Positions 1-6,280 are shown, counted from the first letter of the stretch. The stretch is 16,998 bases of DNA from Gelria sp. (GCA_012839665.1 DUMX01000165.1:1-16998); one strand, 5' to 3'. The notes: generated by a model from the sequence alone, not told the origin. A program made the numbers and translations.

Positions 1-249
1 ACCTTCGGTCCCGATGATTTGATTACCAGAGAGCAGGCTGCGGTAATCGTCTCCCTTGCCACCAAACTGGAAGCTGCAACCGGCGAGTTAAGCTTTACCG
101 ACAGCAAAGCAATCTCCCCCTGGGCCAAACCCGGGGTAGCTGCAGCATTTAAAGGCGGATTTATTAGCGGTTATCCTGATGGAACCTTCAAACCCCAGGG
201 TAATACCACCCGGGCGGAAGCGGCGATTATAATCGGTAAATTGATTTAG
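1..249 (+). CDS. SLH-domain protein, C-terminal end (5' partial)
   Basis: The frame is open from the first base, so this is the 3' end of a longer gene. The visible 82 residues hold the end of one S-layer homology (SLH) repeat (FGPDDLITREQAAVIV) and one complete SLH repeat, which starts near LSFTDSKAISPWAK and continues through GYPDGTFKPQGNTTRAEAA. SLH repeats usually come in threes and anchor exported proteins to secondary cell-wall polymers of Gram-positive bacteria. Their C-terminal position here is a common arrangement. What the rest of the protein does (S-layer, hydrolase, other) cannot be seen. A strong terminator follows at 337-370, so the gene ends its transcript. Confidence 0.9.
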   Translation, partial: TFGPDDLITREQAAVIVSLATKLEAATGELSFTDSKAISPWAKPGVAAAFKGGFISGYPDGTFKPQGNTTRAEAAIIIGKLI

Positions 250-336
250 CTTGAGGAATGGGTCAAGAAAAAATAAAGAACATAAAGAGATAATGATAAA
301 GTCGTGGTAATTTAGGTGTTTGATGGAATGCCAAGC

Positions 337-370
337 TAACGGGGACTATAATAAGTCCCCGTTAATTTTT
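337..370 (+). terminator. Rho-independent terminator of the SLH gene
   Basis: A stem of 11 bp (TAACGGGGACT at 337-347 pairing with AGTCCCCGTTA at 354-364) closes a 6-nt loop and is followed by a short T tract. It lies about 90 bp after the SLH stop codon and just past the 3' end of the opposing toxin gene. On the minus strand no T tract follows the stem, so it should act mainly on plus-strand transcripts. Confidence 0.85.
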
Positions 371-375
371 GAAGA

Positions 376-648
376 TTAAAACAGGTCGCTGTGGGTCCCT
401 GTACGTGTCAAAGACAATATCAAGATATCCTTTTCAATCTTATAAATAAGTAACCAGTCGGGTGTAATGTGGCATTCCCTATGCCCGGCATAGTTACCGG
501 TAAGTGGATGATCAAGGTACTTCTGGGGAAGGGCCTTCTCTTGAACCAGAAGATTAAGAACTTCTTCGAGAAGCTTTACATCATAGCCTCGTTTGACAAT
601 AGCTTTAAAGTCTTTTTTAAACCGGCTGGAGTACCTGATTTTAAGCAT
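376..648 (-). CDS. yafQ: YafQ-family type II toxin (mRNA interferase)
   Basis: This 90-residue protein has the RelE/ParE fold signature of the YafQ subgroup, which are ribosome-dependent mRNA endonucleases. The family's catalytic set can be placed: His47, His60, Asp64, Trp65, Arg82, His86 and the terminal Phe90, within HPLTGNYAGHRECHITPDW and TRTGTHSDLF. Length matches E. coli YafQ (about 92 aa). The ATG at 648-646 is preceded by GGAGGATCTGA and overlaps the last 8 nt of the antitoxin gene, so the two are translationally coupled. All key residues are present, so the toxin looks intact. Function is inferred from family membership. Confidence 0.88.
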   Translation of the reverse strand: MLKIRYSSRFKKDFKAIVKRGYDVKLLEEVLNLLVQEKALPQKYLDHPLTGNYAGHRECHITPDWLLIYKIEKDILILSLTRTGTHSDLF

Positions 649-910
649 TCAGATCCTCCATTAATGCACTTACACTATCAAAAGTTTTGCTCATATTACG
701 GTTGTTATTAACATCATCAATTGCAGCCCTAGTTTCTTCATTGGGCTTTTCAATACGGAGGTCAAAAGGAATGCCACCGTAGCGGACGGAGTAGCGCAGA
801 AATATATTCATGGCCGTGGACATATTAAGCCCCAGTTCGTTAAATATGGCTTCAGCTTCCCGTTTTAATTCCTCATCGACACGAATATTTAAATTGGTTG
901 TTTTGGCCAT
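641..910 (-). CDS. dinJ: DinJ/RelB-family antitoxin
   Basis: This 89-residue protein begins MAKTTNLNIRVDEELK, a ribbon-helix-helix DNA-binding N-terminus, followed by the DinJ/RelB core (LNMSTAMNIFLRY, GIPFDL) and a charged C-terminal tail that would wrap the toxin. The open frame extends further upstream, but the ATG at 910 is chosen because AAAGGGG (926-920) lies 9 nt before it and the RHH motif begins there. It is the first gene of the pair, as usual for this family, and should both neutralise the YafQ partner and repress its own promoter. Confidence 0.88.
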   Translation of the reverse strand: MAKTTNLNIRVDEELKREAEAIFNELGLNMSTAMNIFLRYSVRYGGIPFDLRIEKPNEETRAAIDDVNNNRNMSKTFDSVSALMEDLNA

Positions 911-931
911 ATTTATCAGCCCCTTTCTATA

Positions 932-964
932 ATTATACTTTAAGATATTATATGCAATTGTCAA
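932..964 (-). promoter_or_regulatory. Putative promoter of the dinJ-yafQ pair
   Basis: A perfect TTGACA -35 box lies at 964-959, and TAAAGT at 942-937 is a 4-of-6 match to a -10 box after a 16-bp spacer. A better TATAAT at 937-932 would need a 21-bp spacer. The AT-rich stretch with CAATTG and ATATT/AATAT symmetry is a reasonable place for antitoxin autorepression. Confidence 0.45.
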
Positions 965-1010
965 TATATCACTAACAAATGTTTTACAAAGTCATTACAA
1001 ATACGATTTA

Positions 1011-1628
1011 CTACTCCAGATAATCAACGTGCTGGTAGATTTCCTCCACAACAACATCCTTTTTAAGATTAAATGCCTTTTTATTATTCTCAAACAGATT
1101 ATTCCCCTTGGTATCGATGGAAACAATCAGGGGGCCGAATTCCTTCACCCGCATTACCCACATGGCTTCCGGCATCCCTAAATCCAGCCATTCCACCTGT
1201 TCAACCTCTTCCACACAATTGGCCGCCAGTACCGCACAGCCCCCGGGAAACACCGCATGAATTGCTTTATACTCCCGGCATCCGGCGGCAGTATTATCCC
1301 CCATGCCGCCTTTGCCGACAATCAGTTTCAACCCGGTTTGCCGGATAAACTCTTTTTCGTATTTTTCCATACGCATGCTGGTAGTGGACCCGATGGAGAT
1401 TACCTGATATTTCCCCGGCTGTCCTTCTATTTCTTGCATTATCGGCCCGGCGTGAAAAACAGCCTTGCCGGTAAGGTCAACCGGCAGTTCTTTATGCTGT
1501 TTGACTAGCCGTTGATGCACATCATCCCGGCTGGTTACCAGATAACCGGTCAAATAAATAATGTCGCCGATGGTCAGGAACTCCAGCTCTTCATCCTGAA
1601 TCGGTGTAGTTAATATTCTGGTCTTCAT
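1011..1628 (-). CDS. ttdB: L(+)-tartrate dehydratase beta subunit (or two-subunit class I fumarase beta subunit)
   Basis: This 205-residue protein matches the C-terminal half of class I [4Fe-4S] hydro-lyases and resembles E. coli TtdB along its length as I recall it (start ILTTPI, then GDIIYLTG, FHAGP at 58-62, STTSMRM at 81-87, GKGGMG at 105-110, VKEFGPLIVSID near the end). With the alpha subunit it would dehydrate L-tartrate to oxaloacetate, or interconvert malate and fumarate in anaerobes that use this two-subunit form. Its ATG overlaps the alpha-subunit TGA by 4 nt (ATGA), and AAAGGAG sits inside the end of that gene, so the subunits are made in equal amounts. Substrate cannot be decided from sequence alone. 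Confidence 0.85.
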   Translation of the reverse strand: MKTRILTTPIQDEELEFLTIGDIIYLTGYLVTSRDDVHQRLVKQHKELPVDLTGKAVFHAGPIMQEIEGQPGKYQVISIGSTTSMRMEKYEKEFIRQTGLKLIVGKGGMGDNTAAGCREYKAIHAVFPGGCAVLAANCVEEVEQVEWLDLGMPEAMWVMRVKEFGPLIVSIDTKGNNLFENNKKAFNLKKDVVVEEIYQHVDYLE

Positions 1629-2524
1629 AGGACTGCTCCTTTATGGGAAATAATTTCATACTCCATATCAGCATTGAATTTGATTACTGCTCTTCGGTGT
1701 GCCCAGCAGCCCGTAGATAAACCTACCGCAATGGTAGCCGGATGACGGGCAGCCTCCTCAATATGCACCCCCATAACGGAGCTTTCTCCGGTAAGGCCAC
1801 CCGGTCCAATTTTGAGCGCATTAAGACCCTCTTCGATTCGGGCTTCCAGCTCAGCCCCGCGGAGATTGCTGTTTCGAGAGCCTATAGGTCGCAGCAAGGC
1901 TTTTTTAGATAATTTTGCGGCCACTTCAACTGAACCGGCGATACCTATACCAACCAGGAGAGGTGGGCAGGCATTAACTCCGTATGAGGTTACCTGGTCA
2001 AATACCAATTTTACCACACCTTCATATCCTTCCAAAGGCATCAAGACTTTGGCAATTCCGGGAAGGCTGCAACCACCTCCAGCCATATATACATAGATAG
2101 TGGCTTCACCGCTATCCGGTACGACCTCCCAAGCAATCCAGGGGATTCTCTTGCCCACATTGTTGCCGGTGTTTTTTTCATCAAAAACTTCAACCGCATT
2201 ATGGCGCAACGGTCCCAAAACCGTGGCTTTTTTCACCGCTTCAACCAGGCAATCCTCTATCTGGTCAATTAGTGGAAACTTGGTTCCAACCTGGACAAAA
2301 TACTGAATCACGCCGGTATCCTGGCAAAGTGGGCGTTCTAATTCCTGGGCTAATTTTAAATCCTCGAACATGGCATCGTAAACTATGGTAGCCAGGGCGG
2401 TATCTTCCTTTTCTCGAAGCTCTTTTAATTTGGCATAAACATCATCAGGAAGATATTTGCCGGTATATACCGTAAACCGGGCCATAATATCTATGAATTT
2501 TTCGCGCTGTTCTGCCGTATTCAT
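1625..2524 (-). CDS. ttdA: L(+)-tartrate dehydratase alpha subunit (or two-subunit class I fumarase alpha subunit)
   Basis: This 299-residue protein is the cluster-binding subunit of a heteromeric class I hydro-lyase. The three [4Fe-4S] ligands are visible: Cys67 (RPLCQDTG), Cys186 (NACPP) and Cys273 (STGCWAHR). PLRHNAVEVFDEKNTG, VYMAGGGCSLPG and LRPIGSR are family blocks, and overall similarity to E. coli TtdA (303 aa) is strong, with similar length. The ATG at 2524 has GGGAGGT 5-6 nt upstream. The preceding permease remnant ends only 2 nt before it, so the original operon was probably permease-ttdA-ttdB. The cluster makes the enzyme oxygen-sensitive, in keeping with an anaerobe. In a syntroph-type metabolism it could serve as the fumarase. 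Confidence 0.87.
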   Translation of the reverse strand: MNTAEQREKFIDIMARFTVYTGKYLPDDVYAKLKELREKEDTALATIVYDAMFEDLKLAQELERPLCQDTGVIQYFVQVGTKFPLIDQIEDCLVEAVKKATVLGPLRHNAVEVFDEKNTGNNVGKRIPWIAWEVVPDSGEATIYVYMAGGGCSLPGIAKVLMPLEGYEGVVKLVFDQVTSYGVNACPPLLVGIGIAGSVEVAAKLSKKALLRPIGSRNSNLRGAELEARIEEGLNALKIGPGGLTGESSVMGVHIEEAARHPATIAVGLSTGCWAHRRAVIKFNADMEYEIISHKGAVL

Positions 2525-2526
2525 TA

Positions 2527-2846
2527 TTACCTCCCAAGTCGATATATTACATTTTCCAATAGTAGCGATACCAGGACCCCTATAACAAATCCATTAGCAA
2601 GTATGGGGCGCAGATGAGACGGAAAAGAAGCTGTGACTTCTGCGGGTAAGAACGCAACCATAACTCCTATAAGTATCGGCAAACCTATTAAGAGGGCATA
2701 ATCGAAATAAGGCTCTTCCATAGCGGCAAAAGCTGTGGTTAGCCCTGCTGCTACCTGGGTACACATGATAAAAAGTAAGACACAACCTATAACTACCCCG
2801 GGGATAAAAGATAAATAAAATCTTCCAAACCATATTTCAAATTCAT
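2527..2846 (-). pseudogene. NCS2-family permease pseudogene (internal deletion and frame break)
   Basis: A start codon at 2846 with a good ribosome site (GGGAGGGGATAGG) encodes MNLKYGLED, which resembles the N-terminus of NCS2 (uracil/xanthine-type) permeases. After this the frame stops at codon 18. From about 2822 another frame continues to the stop at 2527 with RFYLSFIPGVVIGCVLLF, then MCTQVAAGL and RPILANGFVIGVLVSLL, which look like the last membrane segments of an NCS2 transporter. Such proteins are normally over 400 residues, so roughly 300 were lost and the ends joined out of frame. It sits 2 nt upstream of ttdA. It cannot work as a transporter, but its promoter and translation may still feed ttdAB. 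Confidence 0.65.
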
Positions 2847-3042
2847 CCTATCCCCTCCCGTACAATATCTTCTTTATCTATCACTCTACAATATTAGTCC
2901 CCCCATATCTATAAACTACTTAATTTACTATTCCGCAAAAAAGCATAATAACCATTTTCCTGTAACGATTGTTCGAGCTTTGGATTTTATTATTCATATA
3001 TTACTTGGACAAATTATGAGAAAGCAAAAAACCCTAAGTATG
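2847..3042. other. Non-coding stretch, nothing recognised
   Basis: This AT-rich stretch lies upstream of the NCS2 remnant and the ttdAB operon. It should contain the operon promoter on the minus strand, but I found no convincing -35/-10 pair. A weak candidate is TTGCGG with TTTATA 17 nt later. No repeat, RNA gene or conserved frame was recognised. Confidence 0.4.
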
Positions 3043-3173
3043 TTAACCGCCGGGTGTGTTTAAAAACGCGCTCCTATGTTTTCTTAGTACCAAATATATT
3101 ACCACAGCTATAATATAGATACAGGAAAATACGGGATAAAATACAAACACCGCTTCAATGCCATAGTATTCAC
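3043..3173 (-). pseudogene. Possible C-terminal scrap of a membrane transporter
   Basis: This open stretch has no start codon and ends at a TAA (3045-3043). It encodes CEYYGIEAVFVFYP, then a hydrophobic run through IYIIAVVIYLVLRKHR and a short polar tail. One membrane helix followed by a basic tail is typical of the end of MFS-like transporters, but no family can be named. The frame stays open upstream to 3216, where it would overlap a plus-strand fragment. It may be a chance frame in AT-rich DNA. Confidence 0.3.
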
Positions 3174-3254
3174 ACAGGTGGTTTGGCCTGGTCGCCTGAC
3201 AGTACTCAACTTGCGTTTATTAATGGCGGCGGTCGTGAAGCCATATCTATCTAA
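3174..3254 (+). pseudogene. Fragment of a WD40-like/TolB-type beta-propeller gene
   Basis: A short frame encodes TGGLAWSPDSTQLAF, then INGGGREAISI and a stop. The LAWSPDSTQLAF core is the hallmark of the PD40 (TolB-like) propeller blade. There is no start codon or ribosome site, and only one blade is present, so this would be a remnant of a longer gene. At 27 codons the match could be accidental. Confidence 0.35.
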
Positions 3255-3315
3255 TTATAGTAAATGGATGGGAGGAATTTCTCATTAGACTAGTCATAAT
3301 CGCCTTCTAAATTGG

Positions 3316-3337
3316 CAACACTTTGAATATAGTGTTG
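3316..3337. promoter_or_regulatory. Inverted repeat, possible operator of the toxin-antitoxin pair
   Basis: CAACACT (3316-3322) and AGTGTTG (3331-3337) form a perfect 7-bp inverted repeat with an 8-nt spacer, ending 26 nt before the start codon of the small antitoxin-like gene. Position and symmetry suit an autorepression site, though it could also fold as an RNA hairpin in the leader. No clear promoter could be assigned. Confidence 0.4.
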
Positions 3338-3363
3338 AAACAAAATTTTGAAGGTGGTATTAT

Positions 3364-3567
3364 ATGGATAAGAAGAAAGAGATAGAGAAAATTCAAAGGG
3401 AGGAAGAAGATATGCCAGCAGTTGCGAAAAAAGAAGAGTTATGTAGAGGTTTGGCATTATCATCTAAAAAGTTAAATGAAATATCAGTTAAACCAAAAAT
3501 AAAAAACGGGAAAGTATTAATAGATAAAAAAGACAAAGACCATCGGTACATATTAGATGAGGAATAA
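3364..3567 (+). CDS. Small charged protein, probable antitoxin of the PemK-like toxin
   Basis: This 67-residue protein is rich in Lys and Glu (DKKKEIEKIQREEEDMP) with a central segment LCRGLALSSKKLNEISVKPK and an acidic end DEE. I do not recognise a named family. The ATG has GAAGGTGG about 6 nt upstream. It ends 11 nt before the PemK/MazF-like gene on the same strand and is its only partner, so an antitoxin role follows from the layout alone. There is no obvious ribbon-helix-helix or AbrB DNA-binding motif, so autoregulation by this protein is uncertain. Confidence 0.6.
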   Translation: MDKKKEIEKIQREEEDMPAVAKKEELCRGLALSSKKLNEISVKPKIKNGKVLIDKKDKDHRYILDEE

Positions 3568-3578
3568 TCATTCACAGA

Positions 3579-3929
3579 ATGCCTGAAGTTGGAGATGCAT
3601 TTTATCTCGAAGTAGAATACGAAGATGTTTTTGACGGATCAAAAATAAGACCAGTAATAATTATTGATAAAAGAGACGATAATATTTTCCTGGTTTCAAC
3701 TACCTCCCAAAAACCTAAAAATCCACCATCTTATTATGATCAATTCAAAATACCAATATTAAATTGGAGAAGAATTGGTTTTAAAGAACCATCGTGGGCA
3801 AAAAGTTATAAATTAATACAATTATCAGAAGAAGACTTAAATAAAATAAATAAAAAAGATTATATAGGTTGTTTAAGTGAAGACGATCTAAAGTTTTTAA
3901 TCAACGAAATTGAACGATTACATAGTTAA
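3579..3929 (+). CDS. PemK/MazF-like type II toxin
   Basis: This 116-residue protein starts MPEVGDAFYLEVEYEDVFDG, followed by KIRPVIIIDKRDDNIFLVSTTS, PSWAKSYKLIQLSEEDL and YIGCLSEDDLKFLINEI. The order (GD at the N-terminus, RPVIII strand, T/S-rich strand, SW(A/V)K, IG-LS-D end) is that of the MazF/PemK RNase fold. The ATG at 3579 lacks a well-spaced ribosome site; GAGGAA at 3559-3564 lies 14 nt upstream inside the preceding gene. In-frame ATC/ATT codons nearer to it exist, so the true start could be a few codons earlier. A terminator follows immediately. Confidence 0.72.
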   Translation: MPEVGDAFYLEVEYEDVFDGSKIRPVIIIDKRDDNIFLVSTTSQKPKNPPSYYDQFKIPILNWRRIGFKEPSWAKSYKLIQLSEEDLNKINKKDYIGCLSEDDLKFLINEIERLHS

Positions 3930-3932
3930 AAA

Positions 3933-3958
3933 GCCTCTCTTGTAGAGGCCTTTTCTTA
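3933..3958 (+). terminator. Rho-independent terminator after the PemK-like gene
   Basis: GCCTCT (3933-3938) pairs with AGAGGC (3944-3949) around the loop CTTGT and is followed by a T-rich tract. It begins 4 nt after the toxin stop codon. Confidence 0.75.
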
Positions 3959-3965
3959 TATTTAA

Positions 3966-4922
3966 TGGAATTTAAAACAAGATTATGGTGATACATTAAT
4001 AGCGGTAGTAGCAGAGAATAAATACCCGGTGGACACATTGCAGGCTACTATGTGTGAAAAAAAGCAAACCCTTGAAGAAAGGCTGGTGGCAATTATGAAG
4101 TATAAGAAAAAATCCAAAACTATTATGCTAATGTCGATAGTATTACTGATTGCAGTAATCGGTGGGGCGGTGGCGCTGGGCGGATGTACCGGTAAAACCG
4201 AACTTAATTCTTCTGATTATCCGGAACAAATCAAGGATAGTTTTTATGAATCGGTAAATTATGACCCCGCCCAAGATTTATTAAGCTTCACCATACCTGA
4301 AACAATACCGGAAGGCTATAAATTTTATCTCCACGTCAGCGGACGCATGTTCATGGGTGATAAAAATAGCGGAAATGGGATGAGCTTTCATGCTTTTGAT
4401 GAAGAAAGTCAAAATTACAGTTGGAAAAATGGGAAAACCTATACCTACCCGTTGCAATCTGAAAACCTGGATAACTGCCTGTTGGTCTTTGGTTTAATAG
4501 ATGCAAATAATCAGGAATTTTTATATAGTATCCATATTTCGCCTGATGGGACAAAAAGCATAGATGATACTTATCAACTACTCTGTTTTATAAAGAATTA
4601 CGACCAAAAAACCGATGTGTTAACTTTTGATGAAATAGAATGGGTATTACAGGAGGATGCTAAAAGAGTGCAGGAGTTAGGGTTAGATGCTGACCAGGAT
4701 TTCCCCAATGGTTTTTATATTTACAATGAATCCGAGGAGGAAAAAAGCTTAAAAGTTGCAAACAATGTGAAAGTATACATAGCCAATTGGTACGATTTGG
4801 CGAATCCATTATTAACGGATGTAACCGGTCTCACCAAACGTATGGCGGAATATGAGGCCCCCTACCATCTGACTATTAAAGACGGTGTTATCGTGGAGAT
4901 ATTAGAACAATTCAGACCTTAA
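3966..4922 (+). pseudogene. 5'-truncated BlaR1/M56-like gene, possibly surviving as a lipoprotein gene
   Basis: The frame opens right after a TAA at 3963-3965 with no start codon. It encodes DYGDTLIAVVAENKYPVD, then MCEKKQTLEERLVAIMKYKK. The MCEKK...LEERLVAIMKYKKKSK block is typical of the region before the last membrane helix of BlaR1/MecR1-like M56 metallopeptidases. The N-terminal membrane and HExxH peptidase part is absent. After the helix comes an extracellular domain of about 250 residues with no recognised motif. An ATG at 4095 (MKYKKKSK), with AAAGG about 12 nt upstream, would give a 275-residue protein with a signal-like helix and a lipobox-like LGGC, so a secreted lipoprotein may still be made. 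The GTG at 4029 has no ribosome site. Confidence 0.55.
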
Positions 4923-4956
4923 GCCGGTTAAAGGCCCATAAAATATTCCAGAGTTA

Positions 4957-4991
4957 CCAGGGGGGGGGGAATACTCCTCCCCCCCCCTTGG
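4957..4991. repeat. Very GC-rich hairpin with G10/C9 homopolymer stem
   Basis: A run of ten G (4960-4969) and a run of nine C (4979-4987) flank a 9-nt loop, and CCA/TGG extend the stem to about 13 bp with one G-T pair. It lies between the ends of two convergent genes. It may act as a strong transcription block on both strands, although no T tract directly follows on either strand. Homopolymer length may be unreliable in the sequence. Confidence 0.6.
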
Positions 4992-5003
4992 CCATTCACC
5001 CGG

Positions 5004-5019
5004 GGATTTCCTGAAATCC
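5004..5019. terminator. Second hairpin between convergent genes
   Basis: GGATTTC (5004-5010) and GAAATCC (5013-5019) form a 7-bp inverted repeat with a 2-nt centre, 10 nt before the end of the VTT-domain gene. The T-rich DNA downstream on the plus strand starts about 5 nt later (GATTTTCT), so a weak terminator for the upstream plus-strand gene is possible. Confidence 0.4.
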
Positions 5020-5028
5020 GGCGATTTT

Positions 5029-5625
5029 CTACTTATTTCTTTTTTTAAAAATATTGTGACTAATCAGTTCCAAAATCTTATGGGAATGCTTTTTAAGCAG
5101 ATAAAAAATCAATAAGATAACTACTATCGGTAGCAACGTTATATAGCTGGGACTAACCAAAAACGATTCAATTCCTGAACCGAAGGCCGCAAAACCGATT
5201 GATGGTATAAGAAGTCCCAGGGCTGTAGCCGTTACAAAGTTAGGAGTAGATATTTTGCTTAAGGCCGCAATTATATTGGGAACAGCTATCGGTATCACTG
5301 GTATATTATGAGCAACAACTATGAACCCAAAAATAAGTTCCTCCGGCATGCGTTTACGCTTCCCCAGAATTTTCTGAGTAAGATTACCGAAATTCAAATA
5401 GCGGTAAAGATAAAAGGCAATTGTAGAGCCAATAACAACACTAATCCAGGAAATAGCAATGCCCCACTTAAACCCAAAAATGAAGCCACAGACAGCAGAT
5501 GCTACTGCAAAAGGAACAACCGGAATGTGGCATTGAAGAACAATTAGTGCAAAAAGTATCAGCAGAGCAAATGGGCCAAAGCCTTTTATATATTCGCTGA
5601 TTGCAACTATATCAATGAATTCCAA
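5029..5625 (-). CDS. TVP38/TMEM64 (VTT-domain) membrane protein
   Basis: This 198-residue hydrophobic protein has about five to six membrane segments. The central VTT (DedA-like, SNARE-associated) region is seen as FAVASAVCGFIFGFKWGIAI followed by GSTIAFYLYRYL, then HNIPVIPIAVPNIIAALSKI, which matches the family's re-entrant loop plus helix layout. The basic C-terminus (KKRNK) is cytoplasmic. Proteins of this family are linked to lipid or polyprenyl-carrier handling; the substrate here is unknown. The start is a TTG at 5625, because an in-frame TAA lies directly before it and no ATG occurs in the first 20 codons. GGAG lies about 12 nt upstream. A 15-codon ORF ends right at this start. Confidence 0.8.
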   Translation of the reverse strand: MEFIDIVAISEYIKGFGPFALLILFALIVLQCHIPVVPFAVASAVCGFIFGFKWGIAISWISVVIGSTIAFYLYRYLNFGNLTQKILGKRKRMPEELIFGFIVVAHNIPVIPIAVPNIIAALSKISTPNFVTATALGLLIPSIGFAAFGSGIESFLVSPSYITLLPIVVILLIFYLLKKHSHKILELISHNIFKKRNK

Positions 5626-5673
5626 TTATACCATCATCTCCATGTTGTTATGGTCTATTTGCGCAGGAATCAT
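5626..5673 (-). CDS. 15-residue upstream ORF abutting the VTT gene, in the same frame
   Basis: An ATG at 5673, with GGGAAG 8 nt upstream, encodes MIPAQIDHNNMEMMV and a TAA. The next codon in the same frame is the TTG start of the membrane protein. Either this is a coupled leader ORF, or it is the original N-terminus of that protein cut off by a nonsense change. The better ribosome site belongs to this ORF, not to the TTG. Confidence 0.4.
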   Translation of the reverse strand: MIPAQIDHNNMEMMV

Positions 5674-6015
5674 TTTTTTACTTCCCTGCCTCCCCGGATT
5701 GCTATTTTAATTCCTTTCTCTTAATCATACCTGAGTAGATAATGCTTTGCTAAGTAGTTTTGAATATAAAGATTATGACTGACAGTAAAGCTATACATAC
5801 CCGAAAGTATATTATGCTAGAAATTATTTGTTCAGAGTAAAATAGTCTCAATACTGCAGGGGGATTACACCATTCCCCATGGTCTAATTTATAACAATAA
5901 AAAAATATTAGGGATGATGTGCCAGCATATCGACATAATTTCCTGAAAAAGGTAGGAGGGTTTTAGTCTAACCCGGAGAGCCCTATATATGACTGCTCAC
6001 TATTGTATATCAAGT
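5674..6015. other. Intergenic stretch, no gene seen
   Basis: This is AT-rich DNA between the divergent VTT gene and the ectoine promoter. I see no conserved frame on either strand. GGGTT (5958-5962) and AACCC (5970-5974) could form a weak hairpin, but no T tract or partner gene gives it meaning. Promoter elements for the minus-strand gene were not resolved. Confidence 0.4.
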
Positions 6016-6043
6016 TTGAATTAACGGGGTATTATATTATAAA
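6016..6043 (+). promoter_or_regulatory. Probable promoter of the ectABC transcript
   Basis: TTGAAT (6016-6021) and TATAAA (6038-6043) are separated by 16 bp and would start transcription near 6050, about 35 nt before the riboswitch aptamer. Each box is a 5-of-6 match to the housekeeping consensus. Confidence 0.6.
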
Positions 6044-6082
6044 CTGTTAAGTACAGTTGTTAAGGGATAATTTAATACAGCT

Positions 6083-6232
6083 CTTGTCATATCGCTGAGT
6101 CTCTGGATTTACCAGAGAGCGGGGGACCCAATCTACCTAAAGGGGTGAATCTGGATTTTCCAGTAGGGCTATCCCTGGCCCGAACCCGTCAGCTAACCTC
6201 GTAAGCGTGTAAGGGAGACCAGGGTCATATAT
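6083..6232 (+). ncRNA. ydaO/yuaA-type c-di-AMP riboswitch
   Basis: The sequence carries conserved blocks of the ydaO class in order: GCGGGGGACCCAAT (6119-6132), GGGGTGAATC (6142-6151), CCGAACCCGTCAGCTAACC (6180-6198) and CTCGTAAGC (6198-6206). Supporting helices are CTCTGG/CCAGAG (6101-6106 with 6112-6117) and CTGGA/TCCAG (6151-6155 with 6159-6163). This class binds cyclic di-AMP and commonly controls cell-wall, potassium and osmolyte genes. An intrinsic terminator follows directly, which is the usual OFF-switch layout: ligand binding favours termination. The first downstream genes are ectABC. Exact ends of the closing helix were not resolved. Confidence 0.93.
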
Positions 6233-6241
6233 TGTTTTTTG

Positions 6242-6280
6242 ATGGCCAAAGGCTTCTTCCTTTGGTCATTTGTTTTTTTT
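6242..6280 (+). terminator. Intrinsic terminator of the c-di-AMP riboswitch (expression platform)
   Basis: ATGGCCAAAGG (6242-6252) pairs with CCTTTGGTCAT (6259-6269) around CTTCTT, with one G-T pair, and is followed by a T-rich tract ending in eight T. It lies about 10 nt after the aptamer and some 160-180 nt before ectA, so it controls read-through into the ectoine genes. Confidence 0.9.

Noticed and set aside
1011..2524. Plain fumarase naming (FumA/FumB halves) for the two-subunit hydro-lyase
   Set aside because: The subunits resemble E. coli TtdA/TtdB more closely than other class I enzymes as I recall them, so the tartrate dehydratase name is used; a fumarase role is kept as the alternative.
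2594..2833. 79-codon minus-strand frame beside the NCS2 remnant
   Set aside because: It is a shadow of the remnant in another frame, with no membrane pattern or family motif.
5958..5974. GGGTT/AACCC hairpin upstream of the ectoine promoter as a regulatory RNA
   Set aside because: The 5-bp stem is weak, has no T tract and lies before the promoter.
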